DNA of 50,000 nucleotides from the NCBI RefSeq assembly GCF_000287055.2, contig NZ_AJYQ02000051.1, forward strand, positions 1 through 50,000, read 5' to 3'. The stretch is from Vibrio genomosp. F10 str. ZF-129. GTDB taxonomy: Bacteria; Pseudomonadota; Gammaproteobacteria; Enterobacterales; Vibrionaceae. The position numbers and the translations under genes are program-made. This document shows, piece after piece, positions 35,694 through 45,377 of this stretch. Positions within the stretch are counted from its first letter, which is position 1. Each line of letters begins with the position of its first letter. Below the pieces are notes generated by a model that worked only from the letters and a program-made list of their open reading frames with translations, was not told where the DNA came from and did not search any database.

Positions 35694-36725
35694 ATGAAGG
35701 TATTAAAACGTTCTGCTTTGCTGGTAACGCTGGCTGCACTGCAAGCTTGTTCCACCAACACCGCCTCAACCACCGCTGTTGAACCAATCAAAGCAACCCT
35801 CGATAAACCTGAAACCGTTCAACCCCAAACGTTTGTGCTTCGAGGAGAAGTCGTCATCGGCCATGAGGTAAGCAGTATTACCCCATGTGGAAGTAATAAG
35901 CAGTTCTGGTTGGCGCTCGATTCTTTGCCACTCTCACCTGCACAACATTTAGTTAAAACGCCCTACCAGCCTCTCTATGGAGAAGTGATAGGCCATCTTG
36001 TGACGCCAAGCCATCATGGCTTTGATTCAGATTTTGAAGCGCGCTTTGTTGTTGACCAAATCAACCTGTTAACCGCTGAAAATCCCAATCGATGTAACCT
36101 GCCAACAAAAGCAACGGGTATGTATGGCACTGAACCCAATTGGTCGGCCAGATTTCAAGGCAACGAGCTTATCTTCCAACGTATGGGTTTTGACGCTCAG
36201 GCGCTGACGATCACAAACCATCAAATCTCAAGTGACCAGCGTCACTACATCTTAGAAAGCGGTGAACTTTTATTAAATGCCAAGAACTGCAGCGATGGTA
36301 TGAGTGATAGCTTATTTGGTTGGCAAGCTCAGGTAACCTTAGCGAATGAAACATACAAAGGTTGCGCCACACTTTCTAACCAAGACGCAACAGCAGGTTG
36401 GAGCGGTATTTATAACGCTAAATCGACGGATAATAGTAATTTCAATGTTCAAGTAGAGTTATTCCCTGATCATACGGCAGTCACTCAATACGATTATAAT
36501 AACGGCGAGCCAGCGATCGTTGAGAAAGGCTATTGGCAGCAACTTAATGCCGATCAAGTCCAGGTCGTCATGACTCATCATCAACGTCAATTTCTCCGCT
36601 CAGAGCGTATATTTACCCGAGAAGGCGATCAGTTGACTGCGACCCAAGAAAAAGTCGGCGATGTCCTCTACCCTATTGCTAATGACGGATTAACGCTGTT
36701 TTCTGTCGATAGCATAGACCAATAG
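35694..36725 (+). CDS. Putative outer-membrane lipoprotein (COG3650/NlpE-like)
   Basis: A 343-residue protein with a lipoprotein signal peptide: LAALQAC puts the lipidated Cys at residue 19 and is followed by STNTAS, so it is probably sorted to the outer membrane. Two domains seem present. Residues 50-215 contain conserved Cys and HYILESGELLLNAKNCSDGM. The C-terminal half begins WSGIYNAKSTDNSNF and resembles NlpE-like beta domains. Function unknown. The tapT-like gene begins 19 bases downstream. Confidence 0.75.
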   Translation: MKVLKRSALLVTLAALQACSTNTASTTAVEPIKATLDKPETVQPQTFVLRGEVVIGHEVSSITPCGSNKQFWLALDSLPLSPAQHLVKTPYQPLYGEVIGHLVTPSHHGFDSDFEARFVVDQINLLTAENPNRCNLPTKATGMYGTEPNWSARFQGNELIFQRMGFDAQALTITNHQISSDQRHYILESGELLLNAKNCSDGMSDSLFGWQAQVTLANETYKGCATLSNQDATAGWSGIYNAKSTDNSNFNVQVELFPDHTAVTQYDYNNGEPAIVEKGYWQQLNADQVQVVMTHHQRQFLRSERIFTREGDQLTATQEKVGDVLYPIANDGLTLFSVDSIDQ

Positions 36726-36744
36726 ATAGATCGCCTAACAAACG

Positions 36745-37371
36745 ATGATACCGATGAATAACAAAGCATCTGCATGTAAACATTGTCACTTGTCGCTGCA
36801 CTGTGTCTGCGATTTGATTCCGACGATCGAATCGCCCATCCATATTGCATTGTTGATGCACGAGAATGAACTTAAGCGAGAGACCAACAGCGGTCAGTGG
36901 TTATTGGCAAGCTTAACCAAGTGTACTCAGCATACTTGGCGGCGGAACACGCCCAGCGAATCGTTGATTGAATTAATGAACCAACCGGATATCGTGCCGA
37001 TGCTGGTATTTCCCAATGACTCAAGCCGCTGCGTTTCACAGACTAGGCATCATTGGAGTCTAGAGAATAACAACAAAACACCACTGTTTATTATTTTGGA
37101 TGGCACTTGGCAAGAAGCGAAAAAGATGGCGAACAAGTCGCCTTGGCTTGCACAATGCCAAACCGTACACTTGTCACCCAGTACACGTTCGAATTATCAA
37201 TTAAGGCGTAATCAAGCCGACGGGCATTTATGCACCTTAGAAGTCGGTGCAGAGCTGCTTCGACTGGCAGGCGCTGATCAAGCCTCGACTCAACTCACTG
37301 ATTTTTTTCATCACTATATGAAGGTTTATCACGCGGATAAATGCGGTCATCGATATAAGAGTCAAGACTAA
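36745..37371 (+). CDS. tapT: DTW-domain tRNA-uridine aminocarboxypropyltransferase
   Basis: Transfers the aminocarboxypropyl group of SAM to tRNA U47, making acp3U. The 208 residues have a zinc-finger-like CKHCHLSLHCVCD at the N-terminus, HENELKRETNSG, and the family motif DGTWQEAKKM (D-x-T-W). A second ATG lies nine bases inside and could be the true start. It lies 19 bases after the lipoprotein gene and converges on yigB. Confidence 0.88.
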   Translation: MIPMNNKASACKHCHLSLHCVCDLIPTIESPIHIALLMHENELKRETNSGQWLLASLTKCTQHTWRRNTPSESLIELMNQPDIVPMLVFPNDSSRCVSQTRHHWSLENNNKTPLFIILDGTWQEAKKMANKSPWLAQCQTVHLSPSTRSNYQLRRNQADGHLCTLEVGAELLRLAGADQASTQLTDFFHHYMKVYHADKCGHRYKSQD

Positions 37372-37388
37372 CCCGTTTCAGTCACCGG

Positions 37389-38102
37389 TTATAAGTCGAG
37401 TAAGGAATCCAGTCGGTTTATTTCGACATCGGGCAGGACTCGGCTTCGCTGGTGGCGCATTAAGTCGGTATCTTGATCATTAAACCAACACGCCTGAAAA
37501 CCATTATTTTTGGCACCCACCACATCCGTAATAAGATGATCACCCACATGCAAAATGTGTTTTGGGGCAACCTTCAAAAATTCTGAGGCTTTAACAAACA
37601 GATCTTCTGCCGGTTTCGCCCTTCCATCTGGACCCGCTTTTAATACCAAAGAAAAATACGGATCGAGTGCAATCTTGTGAACATCAACGTTCCCATTGGT
37701 GATCGCCACCAGCGGGTAACGCTGACTTAACAAAGTCAAAACTCGATGGGTTTCATCCGGAACTTGAAACTGACTGCGCAGCTCCAATACTTTGTCAATG
37801 GCCGCTGTCGCCGCCAGATCCGCTTGTTCATCGTTATAACCGAGTAACTTGAGCCCTTGATAAACTTGAGTAAAACGCCAGCGTGTCACGTCATGTTTCA
37901 ACATCGGCTCGTTGATCATCACATCTCTTTTTACTTGTTGCCACCACTCTAATGGTCGTTGAGCACTGATAGGATGATTCTGATGCAGCCATTGCGTGAT
38001 TTTGCTCTCAACACGCAAAATCACCGGACGGTTATCATACAAGGTATCGTCAAGGTCAAAAGTCATGGCTTGAATAGGCAATACACGGCGATAAAAGCGC
38101 AT
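37389..38102 (-). CDS. yigB: HAD-superfamily phosphatase, YigB type
   Basis: E. coli YigB dephosphorylates FMN and the riboflavin precursor 5-amino-6-(5-phospho-D-ribitylamino)uracil. Motif I is TFDLDDTLYD (Asp16, Asp18), motif II VAITNGN, and motif IV HVGDHLITDVVGA. The protein has 237 residues. Its ATG abuts the xerC stop (TAGATG), indicating one operon: dapF-DUF484-xerC-yigB, as in E. coli. Confidence 0.92.
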   Translation of the reverse strand: MRFYRRVLPIQAMTFDLDDTLYDNRPVILRVESKITQWLHQNHPISAQRPLEWWQQVKRDVMINEPMLKHDVTRWRFTQVYQGLKLLGYNDEQADLAATAAIDKVLELRSQFQVPDETHRVLTLLSQRYPLVAITNGNVDVHKIALDPYFSLVLKAGPDGRAKPAEDLFVKASEFLKVAPKHILHVGDHLITDVVGAKNNGFQACWFNDQDTDLMRHQRSRVLPDVEINRLDSLLDL

Positions 38103-39035
38103 CTATTTTTTGTCCTTTTTCTTGGCTCTTGGATGGGCTTGATCGTAAGCCTGTGCAAGATGTTGAAAATCTAGGTGCGTATAAATCTGGGTCGTCGAAA
38201 TATTTTCATGGCCCAATAATTCCTGCACTGCACGCAAGTTGTTACTGGATTCAAGCACATGAGTCGCAAACGAGTGGCGTAATTTATGCGGGCTGATATG
38301 ACTCGCTATGCCTTGTTTTTGCCCCCACTCTGCCATGCGCTTTTGCACATTACGATGGGAAATTCGCACGCCAGTCTTGGAAACAAACAGCGCTTTTTCA
38401 TCGTTATTTGCCATGCTTGAACGGTATTTAAGCCATTGACCAACCCATATCTTAGCTTCACCAGAAAAGGGCACTTTACGCTCTTTGTCTCCCTTACCGA
38501 TAACTCGAATTTCACCCGCACTGGCACGAATATCTTTGATGTTAATGCTGACCAACTCCGCTAAGCGAAGCCCTGCCCCGTACATCAATTCCATCATGGC
38601 ACGATCGCGAATTGAAAGCGGGTCATCGCCACTGTCGACGTCAAGCAACTGCCCGACTTCATCGACATCAAGATTTTTAGGTAAAGGTCGTTGCTTACGA
38701 GGGGCGGATACCCCTTTCGCAGGGTTGGCACTGAGCTCACCGCGAAGAATGAGAAAATCGAAAAAGCTTCTTAAACACGAAAGACGAGTCGCTAAGCTGC
38801 TCGCTTTCATTCCATCTCTCATTCCTTTACTAGCAAGCTGCCTTACCCAAGCGGCATCGATATCGTGCCATTCAGTAAGATTCATTGAGCTCAGCTGCAT
38901 CGCCATGGTTTCTAACTGCTGTTTATAGTTTCGTTGAGTATGCAGACTTAGCCCTTTCTCGCTTCTAAGATATTCATAAAAGCGTTCTAAGGGCCGTTGT
39001 AAACTATGAGGAAGTGTTGCTGTAGGCTCGTTCAT
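38103..39035 (-). CDS. xerC: Tyrosine recombinase XerC
   Basis: With XerD it resolves chromosome dimers at dif. The 310 residues hold a SAM-like N-terminal DNA-binding domain (about 12-105) and the catalytic domain with R157, K181, H250, R253, H276 and the nucleophile Tyr285, all present. The start overlaps the DUF484 gene by 32 bases. Confidence 0.97.
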   Translation of the reverse strand: MNEPTATLPHSLQRPLERFYEYLRSEKGLSLHTQRNYKQQLETMAMQLSSMNLTEWHDIDAAWVRQLASKGMRDGMKASSLATRLSCLRSFFDFLILRGELSANPAKGVSAPRKQRPLPKNLDVDEVGQLLDVDSGDDPLSIRDRAMMELMYGAGLRLAELVSINIKDIRASAGEIRVIGKGDKERKVPFSGEAKIWVGQWLKYRSSMANNDEKALFVSKTGVRISHRNVQKRMAEWGQKQGIASHISPHKLRHSFATHVLESSNNLRAVQELLGHENISTTQIYTHLDFQHLAQAYDQAHPRAKKKDKK

Positions 39036-39717
39036 TATCGATCACTTGCCAAGGAAGAGTGCTGATTAAATGTGAGACAACCAAGCCTAGGTGGCGCAAA
39101 AACAAGGTATCCATATGAGGCTGAAAATGCCCACCATCTTCGCTAGAGAAAACCAGAACGCCAAGGGTTTTGTCTTTTCCTAACGGAAGCACGACATAAG
39201 AACCCAGCTCAGGCGCGCGCGAATGCTCCCCTAATAACTCTAGCCGATCAATCTTGCGTAAGCGTCCTAAATAAGCGGGCTTACCGTTGAGATGATTCAA
39301 AGAAAAACGTTGGATTTGTTCTTGGTTCGTCATGTACTTGGCCGCTTGGGCATCAATCAATCGAACATACGCCTTTAAAGACAGTGCGTTAGCTTTCGTT
39401 TCAATAGCAGCAAAGACGCTATTCAGATCTTGGCATTTCAGTACTTGCTCTTGAAGATCCATAAACTCATGGAACGTATGGTCATTTTTAGCCGCGAGTG
39501 ACATTAGCGTGGTGATCTCTTCTTCAAGCTCTTCAATGCGTTGGCGCTGCCTATTTAGCTGCACATGAACCAGAGACACCGCCCCTTGTTCTTGATGAGG
39601 CAATGAAAGGCGATCAACCAATGCTTTACGTTGTAAAAAGAAATCAGGGTGGTCTTTGAGATACTCGGCAACCACTTCAGCGGTTAACGTATCCGCTTCT
39701 ATATGTGACAAAATCAT
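39004..39717 (-). CDS. yigA: DUF484 family protein (YigA)
   Basis: A 237-residue protein of the DUF484/YigA family, which has a GAF-like fold. The N-terminus VVAEYLKDHPDFFLQRKALVD and coiled segment IEELEEEITTLMSLAAKN are characteristic. The C-terminal DTLFLRHLGLVVSHLI completes it. Function unknown; it sits between dapF and xerC in many gammaproteobacteria and overlaps xerC here. Confidence 0.9.
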   Translation of the reverse strand: MILSHIEADTLTAEVVAEYLKDHPDFFLQRKALVDRLSLPHQEQGAVSLVHVQLNRQRQRIEELEEEITTLMSLAAKNDHTFHEFMDLQEQVLKCQDLNSVFAAIETKANALSLKAYVRLIDAQAAKYMTNQEQIQRFSLNHLNGKPAYLGRLRKIDRLELLGEHSRAPELGSYVVLPLGKDKTLGVLVFSSEDGGHFQPHMDTLFLRHLGLVVSHLISTLPWQVIDNERAYSNTSS

Positions 39718-39789
39718 TCCTTAATTAGCTGTTATGAGCTTAGTTAATTAGCAAGTAGGCGTGACCAAAAATGAGCTAACAAAACTGAA

Positions 39790-40620
39790 TTAACAAGAAA
39801 GCTGACCATCAAAAACATGGGTCGCTGGGCCTGTCATATACAGTGGATGGCCAGGGCCTTGCCACTCAATATACAAAGAGCCACCAGGTAAATGCACCGT
39901 GACTGAGCTATCGAGCAACCCCTGAACAATCCCTACCGCGACCGCTCCGCAAGCACCACTTCCACATGCTTGGGTTTCACCGGCTCCGCGCTCATAGACA
40001 CGCAATCGAACTTCATCACGGCTAATGACTTGCATAAAGCCTGCATTAACTCGTTCAGGAAAACGCTCATGGGACTCCAACAATGGCCCTAACCTGTCAA
40101 CATCGGTAGTATCGAGGTCATCGACAACAGTAACCACATGAGGATTACCCATGCTAACAGCACCACAAAAGAGGGTATCGTCATCCGTACGTAAGATGTA
40201 TGTCTTCTCGGTTTGCTTGGCTTTAAAAGGGATTTTGCTCGGTTCAAATACGGGTTCGCCCATATTTGCCGTGACCTGATCATCCTCTTCAATCGCCAGT
40301 GTCATCTTGCCTTTCTTGGTACTCACATTCACCGTAAATTTATTCGTAAGACCTTTCATCCGCACAAATCTAGCGAAGCAACGAGCACCGTTTCCACACT
40401 GCTCAACTTCACTGCCATCCGCGTTAAAAATGCGGTAATGGAAATCAGTTTCCGGATCATAAGGGGCTTCAACCACCAACAACTGGTCAAAACCAACACC
40501 AGTATGTCGATTCGCCAAACGACGAATCAAATCTGGCGAGAAGAAAATATTTTGGGTAATGCAATCAACAACCATAAAGTCATTACCCAATCCGTGCATT
40601 TTAGAAAAATGGAAATGCAT
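39790..40620 (-). CDS. dapF: Diaminopimelate epimerase
   Basis: Converts LL- to meso-diaminopimelate, the precursor of lysine and peptidoglycan cross-links. The 276 residues have both catalytic cysteines, Cys75 (EQCGNGAR) and Cys219 ([10 protein letters not shown]), in the two mirrored lobes. It follows lysA by 10 bases, so the two successive users of meso-DAP are co-expressed. Confidence 0.98.
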   Translation of the reverse strand: MHFHFSKMHGLGNDFMVVDCITQNIFFSPDLIRRLANRHTGVGFDQLLVVEAPYDPETDFHYRIFNADGSEVEQCGNGARCFARFVRMKGLTNKFTVNVSTKKGKMTLAIEEDDQVTANMGEPVFEPSKIPFKAKQTEKTYILRTDDDTLFCGAVSMGNPHVVTVVDDLDTTDVDRLGPLLESHERFPERVNAGFMQVISRDEVRLRVYERGAGETQACGSGACGAVAVGIVQGLLDSSVTVHLPGGSLYIEWQGPGHPLYMTGPATHVFDGQLSC

Positions 40621-40630
40621 AGTACTACTG

Positions 40631-41884
40631 TTACTCCGGTAAGATGTTCTCTAAAGCCCAAAGACTAGATAGCTCTTCACGCTGACGAACTAAGTGCGTT
40701 TTATCACCGTCAACCATGACTTCTGCAACACGAGCACGTGTGTTGTAGTTTGATGACATAACAAATCCATAGGCACCCGCAGAACGAATCGCCAGTAAAT
40801 CACCTTCAGCAAGAACCAAGCTACGATCTTTACCTAAAAAGTCGCCCGTTTCACAAATCGGGCCGACAATATCATACGTTTTGGCTTCACCTTGTCTTGG
40901 AACCACTGGCACAATATCTTGCCATGCCTGGTAAAGCGCAGGGCGCATTAAATCGTTCATCGCCGCATCAATAATGGCGAAGTTTTTATGCTCGGTATGT
41001 TTCACGAACTCAACTTTGGTCAACAACACACCTGCGTTCGCAGCGATGGCTCGGCCTGGTTCAAAAATCAGCTCGAGATCAGGATGATTGCCTAAACGAG
41101 ACAGAAGCGCTTTCGCGTAATCCGTTGGCTGTGGCGGTTGTTCATCTCGGTACACAACACCTAAACCGCCACCCACATCAAGGTGCACAATATCAATGCC
41201 ATCGGCTTTCAATTGATCAATCAGAGTGAGTAATCGATCCGTTGCATCGATGAAAGGTTCAAGATCCGTCAATTGCGATCCAATGTGGCAATCAATGCCT
41301 TGGATATTCAGGTTCTCAAGACTTTGGGCAAATTTGTATACCGCTGGCGCTCTATCAAACGCGATGCCAAATTTGTTGTCGCGCAAACCTGTAGAAATAT
41401 AAGGGTGAGTATTGGCATCCACATCGGGATTAATACGTAACGAAATCGGAGCAATCACTCCAAGCGACTGAGCCACTTTATTTAAACGCTCTAACTCTGA
41501 CTCCGATTCAACATTAAAACACTTAATCTTTAGCTCTAATGCACGCTTCATTTCCGCTTCAGTTTTACCAACACCAGAAAAAACCACTTTCTTTGGATCG
41601 CCACCAGCAGCGATAACGCGTTCAAGTTCACCAGCCGAAACAATATCAAACCCTGAACCAATACGAGCCAATGCGTTCAACACGCCTAGGTTGGAGTTTG
41701 CTTTTACGGCATAACAGACAAGATGCGGGTGATCACCAACAGATTTATCAAATGCGTTCCAATGACGTTCAAGCGTCGCTCGTGAATAGACATATAAAGG
41801 CGAGCCATATTGCTCAACTAAGCTCGTTAGCGCTGTATCTTCAGCCCATAACTGGCCATCATCCTGGTAGTTGAAATAATCCAA
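40631..41884 (-). CDS. lysA: Diaminopimelate decarboxylase
   Basis: A PLP enzyme that makes lysine from meso-diaminopimelate. The 417 residues have Lys61 (CYAVKANSN), the PLP phosphate motifs HIGSQL and [11 protein letters not shown], and [11 protein letters not shown] of the active site. The start is a TTG at 41884, supported by AAGGAAAA upstream. It follows lptM and precedes dapF. Confidence 0.96.
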   Translation of the reverse strand: MDYFNYQDDGQLWAEDTALTSLVEQYGSPLYVYSRATLERHWNAFDKSVGDHPHLVCYAVKANSNLGVLNALARIGSGFDIVSAGELERVIAAGGDPKKVVFSGVGKTEAEMKRALELKIKCFNVESESELERLNKVAQSLGVIAPISLRINPDVDANTHPYISTGLRDNKFGIAFDRAPAVYKFAQSLENLNIQGIDCHIGSQLTDLEPFIDATDRLLTLIDQLKADGIDIVHLDVGGGLGVVYRDEQPPQPTDYAKALLSRLGNHPDLELIFEPGRAIAANAGVLLTKVEFVKHTEHKNFAIIDAAMNDLMRPALYQAWQDIVPVVPRQGEAKTYDIVGPICETGDFLGKDRSLVLAEGDLLAIRSAGAYGFVMSSNYNTRARVAEVMVDGDKTHLVRQREELSSLWALENILPE

Positions 41885-41940
41885 AGTGTTTTCCTTTCTA
41901 AATTAGACTGATCTTTCTTATTTATTGTGTTTGTTTTATT

Positions 41941-42057
41941 TTATTGAGCTTGTTCATTTTGTGGCGCTTCTTCTGGCATGTACAATCCGCCAGTTTGCCC
42001 ACAGCCTGCAATTGTAAAAATAGAGAGCATAAAAAGTGCTACAATCGATTTTTTCAT
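41941..42057 (-). CDS. lptM: LptM-type small lipoprotein (YifL)
   Basis: A 38-residue lipoprotein. The frame is open from 42156, but the signal peptide begins at the ATG at 42057: MKKSIVALFMLSIFTIAGC, with Cys19 in the lipobox, then GQTGGLYMP, the conserved N-terminus of mature LptM. LptM stabilises the LptD-LptE translocon and favours correct LptD disulfides in E. coli. Its place between cyaY and lysA is conserved. Confidence 0.9.
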   Translation of the reverse strand: MKKSIVALFMLSIFTIAGCGQTGGLYMPEEAPQNEQAQ

Positions 42058-42132
42058 TTTGCATCTCGTGATTATTGATTCAATGCCCCCTATAATCGCA
42101 CCACAGTCTAGAAAAGCAATAGGATAACAACG

Positions 42133-42447
42133 ATGAACGATATGGAATTTCATCAACAGGTCGATTTACAAATACAGAGTATTGAAGATGCGATTGATGA
42201 ATCAGGTGCAGATATTGATTTTGAAGCGTCTGGAAATGTGCTGACCTTAGAGTTTGATGATAGAAGTCAAATCATCATCAACCGCCAAGAACCGATGCAT
42301 GAAATATGGTTAGCATCGAAATCAGGGGGTTTTCACTTCAAGTTTATCGATCAACAATGGATTTGCTCAAAGACCGGAATGGCGCTTTTCACTATGGTCA
42401 AACAGGAATGTGAAAAGCACGCCAATGAAAGCATCGACTGGCCTTAG
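42133..42447 (+). CDS. cyaY: Frataxin homologue CyaY
   Basis: Iron-binding regulator of iron-sulfur cluster assembly by IscS. The 104 residues have the frataxin fold's acidic first helix (QIQSIEDAIDESGADIDFE), LTLEFDDRSQIIINRQEPMHEIWLA and a C-terminal Trp. It is divergent from lptM and convergent with cyaA; the short spacer has a terminator. Confidence 0.96.
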   Translation: MNDMEFHQQVDLQIQSIEDAIDESGADIDFEASGNVLTLEFDDRSQIIINRQEPMHEIWLASKSGGFHFKFIDQQWICSKTGMALFTMVKQECEKHANESIDWP

Positions 42448-42473
42448 AGGCGATTCTCAATCTTTAAAGCAAT

Positions 42474-42503
42474 AAAAAAGAGTACGTAATGTACTCTTTT
42501 TTA
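42474..42503. terminator. Terminator between cyaY and cyaA
   Basis: AAAAAAGAGTACGT and ACGTACTCTTTTTT-like arms (AGAGTAC / GTACTCT) pair around GTAAT and are flanked by A- and T-runs, so both convergent genes can end here. Confidence 0.85.
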
Positions 42504-42504
42504 T

Positions 42505-45033
42505 TTATGCATTGACTACTCTCGATGGCTTGGAATAAGCCGCATTATCATTTCTATAAGGGACAACATAACAATCCCCTTCCTCAGGATGAACGATTTG
42601 ATAGTACTGAGGCAGGTTGAAGTTAATGGCGTCACAAGACGCTAAGGTTTCATCTTTGGCGGAAGTATAAAAAGTATTGACGCTTGTAATCATGTCATCT
42701 TTTTCACCACTAAACTGGTGGTAAACTTCGCTCAAGTTATTTTCGTCCAACACATAAATATTGAAGCCCTGATCGGTATCTTCAAAGAAAAATTGCACTA
42801 AGCCTTCACTCGCAAAGCCATCAATGACAACGGGCAGCTCACAATCTTGCTCTTTGTCGATCATCAATAGTGGAGAGCCATTGAGCTTATTGGTGGAAAT
42901 ACTCCGATAGAAATCGATAGAGTTCTCTAATTTCTGAACGGAAACACCCCGTCTTTCAAAAAACAATCCATACATCTGCTGTCCAATACGCATCGCTTTG
43001 AATCGGCGGCGTTTTTCTTTTTCAATTGGCTTCAAACGTAAATCGATACACTCAGCAAGCAATTGGTATACGGTATTTCGAATCACACCACGAAAATTTT
43101 TGGCGTAACAGAAAACATCGACAGATTCCGGGGGTATCGCATCTTGATGCATTTTGCCTAACACGGTTTTCAGTGCATCTAAAATCGCTGTTTCACCCTG
43201 AAAATGCAGAGTTCGAACTTCATGCCATGAATTACGATAAACCAAATCGACACTGCCGATTAAGCTCTTCTGCTCTTTATCAAAGCTGAAAATATCAATA
43301 TCTTTCATATCAACACGCATAGTCTTGGTGTTGATGTCAGCCGTGGGATCACTTTCAAAATTAATAAACATAGCCAACTGGCTAATTTCACATGGACTTG
43401 CCAGCGCTTGCATCGTTGGGCGACGTTTACGTAAAGAGAAGGTATTACGCAGATCACTCACCATCTGATAAAACTTATCAATGTCTAACTGAGCTTTGCG
43501 AACAACCGAATGCAAACGGGTCGATTCGGTAATCATGCCATTAAAGAATGCCCATGCCACTAACTTACTGAGGTATTCATGATGCTCGAGGCTTGGCTGA
43601 CCAATAATACGATGCGGTATTAGTGGCTGCTTATACAAATACCAACCGGGTAAATTGGAATGACTGTTTTGAACTTCGATGAAGGTTAAATCAGGCTCAT
43701 GTAAATCAGGAGAAATCTGTGGATTAAGTAATGTCACCTTGCCTGGAAGCACTTCGAATGCGGCGTAGAGCTTACGAGCCAAGATACTAATATCTTGAGG
43801 GCTAATGGCTGAGGTAATGTCATTTTTTCGAGCGAACTGAATCAGGTTTCGATAGCTGAGCATTAGAGCATCAAGCAGGGCATGATGCACAATCTTAACT
43901 TGCTCTACTTTCCAATGGCGACGATCATCGAGTTCAGTAATCACGTCCGAACCCCAATTCCAATGCTTCGTCATGTCAGCGAGAGCTTCACGACGCCACG
44001 CTACAGAGCCGACACCAGGCTCTCTAGAGAGCTTTTCATGTGTTTTTAAATAAAAGCAACGTCTTACCAGGTCCAACCGAGATTCATCACCGATTCGCTC
44101 TAGGTAACGCGTCACTTTCTCAAGCATCAAATAATAAGCATCCATCCCATACAAATCGGGCTCATCAGCAAAGAAACGTCGCTTGGTATCGAGGCTTAAT
44201 AATTGCGTATTTGGGTATTCCCATGAATATGCTTCAAGCAATATCGCTTTAAGTACCGACTTATAGGGAGAATCAATACTTTTATACAACTGCCACAAGT
44301 TTGAGCCAAAATACTCTTCTGCCGGAATGCGATTAAGTTTGCCAAAGTTGATCCACTCACTGCAGTCAATACCACCGCGAGCACAAAGCTGTTTTACATA
44401 ATCGTCGTAGCACTCTTCCATTTCAGGAGGAACGATTTGCCACAACAGTCTCTGCCCCGCGAGACGAACGGCTGAACGATAAAATTCATCAAGAAGCAGT
44501 AAGTGTTGAGAGGACCCACAGTTGTCACCGGTCATCTCTTCAGAGTGGTTATGCTTAAACCGTGTTTCATCCATCAAAAAGAAGTTAGCTTCAATACCCT
44601 GAGTTTTTGCCCAATCGGTAATATTTAAACACTTACTCGTTAGGATTGCTCTATGCTCGAGTGTCATATTGGGTGAAATACACACCCAAATATCTAAATC
44701 ACTCGACGTGCTCTGACCAATAGAAGACGTGCTGCCCATGGTGTACAACCCCAAAATAGCAGGCGTATCAGAGGATTTTAATGAGTGATTAACTGTCTTT
44801 TCTGTGTCTTCAATGTATTGACGTTGAATATCCGAGGCTTCAAAAGAGAGAATTCCGTGTGGCGCTTCACCGCCTGAATAACCAGGAATAATAGGGTGGT
44901 CAAAATGAAAAAGAAGCGGGATAAGGTTAAATACACGCTGACCTTGCAGATCCATTAGCGCCAGCGCACGCTCAATGCGTTGCTGGTTCAAGCGGTCTAA
45001 TCGTTGGATTAAAGTCTGTGTATAAGCCTGCAA
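42505..45033 (-). CDS. cyaA: Class I adenylate cyclase
   Basis: Makes cAMP, the ligand of CRP. The catalytic N-terminal half contains GLYTMGSTSSIGQSTSSDLDIWVC, the nucleotidyltransferase signature, and the regulatory C-terminal half is complete. The frame opens at 45099, with an ATG at 45075. I prefer the TTG at 45033 (842 residues), because AAGGA (45045-45041) is placed correctly seven bases before it, and E. coli cyaA (848 residues) also uses UUG. Neighbours: cyaY convergent, hemC divergent. Confidence 0.95.
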   Translation of the reverse strand: MQAYTQTLIQRLDRLNQQRIERALALMDLQGQRVFNLIPLLFHFDHPIIPGYSGGEAPHGILSFEASDIQRQYIEDTEKTVNHSLKSSDTPAILGLYTMGSTSSIGQSTSSDLDIWVCISPNMTLEHRAILTSKCLNITDWAKTQGIEANFFLMDETRFKHNHSEEMTGDNCGSSQHLLLLDEFYRSAVRLAGQRLLWQIVPPEMEECYDDYVKQLCARGGIDCSEWINFGKLNRIPAEEYFGSNLWQLYKSIDSPYKSVLKAILLEAYSWEYPNTQLLSLDTKRRFFADEPDLYGMDAYYLMLEKVTRYLERIGDESRLDLVRRCFYLKTHEKLSREPGVGSVAWRREALADMTKHWNWGSDVITELDDRRHWKVEQVKIVHHALLDALMLSYRNLIQFARKNDITSAISPQDISILARKLYAAFEVLPGKVTLLNPQISPDLHEPDLTFIEVQNSHSNLPGWYLYKQPLIPHRIIGQPSLEHHEYLSKLVAWAFFNGMITESTRLHSVVRKAQLDIDKFYQMVSDLRNTFSLRKRRPTMQALASPCEISQLAMFINFESDPTADINTKTMRVDMKDIDIFSFDKEQKSLIGSVDLVYRNSWHEVRTLHFQGETAILDALKTVLGKMHQDAIPPESVDVFCYAKNFRGVIRNTVYQLLAECIDLRLKPIEKEKRRRFKAMRIGQQMYGLFFERRGVSVQKLENSIDFYRSISTNKLNGSPLLMIDKEQDCELPVVIDGFASEGLVQFFFEDTDQGFNIYVLDENNLSEVYHQFSGEKDDMITSVNTFYTSAKDETLASCDAINFNLPQYYQIVHPEEGDCYVVPYRNDNAAYSKPSRVVNA

Positions 45034-45241
45034 GGGTGTTTCCTTGATTGAATTATAGTGTTGTGTTTCGTTCATCTTTCGAGCAAACCACAATAACAAA
45101 ACGTGATCAATCTAACACTTTTTATTGATTTGGTAAAGAATTGAACCGAGTTCAAACAAAAAAGCCATTTCTGCATCTTCGATTTCTAATTTTTACCTAG
45201 TGTCGTAGTTAACTCGCATTCCTAACAATAGGTCACACCAC

Positions 45242-45263
45242 AAATGCGAGATATCTCACATAA
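45242..45263. promoter_or_regulatory. CRP site in the cyaA-hemC spacer
   Basis: AAATGCGAGATATCTCACAT is TGCGA-N6-TCACA, matching the TGTGA-N6-TCACA consensus with one change. The left part, AATGCGAG (45243-45250), also forms an 8-base inverted repeat with CTCGCATT at 45213-45220. CRP control of cyaA is known in E. coli. The rest of the spacer 45034-45377 shows no other clear element. Confidence 0.75.
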
Positions 45264-45377
45264 TTTTCAGCTAATTGTACCATCTCATCCTCAATTTTAT
45301 AACCAAGTGATCTAGTAGTAATACTTTCAGAATGGGAGTGGTAGGATTAAGAAAAATATCAATCGACGAAGACACCT

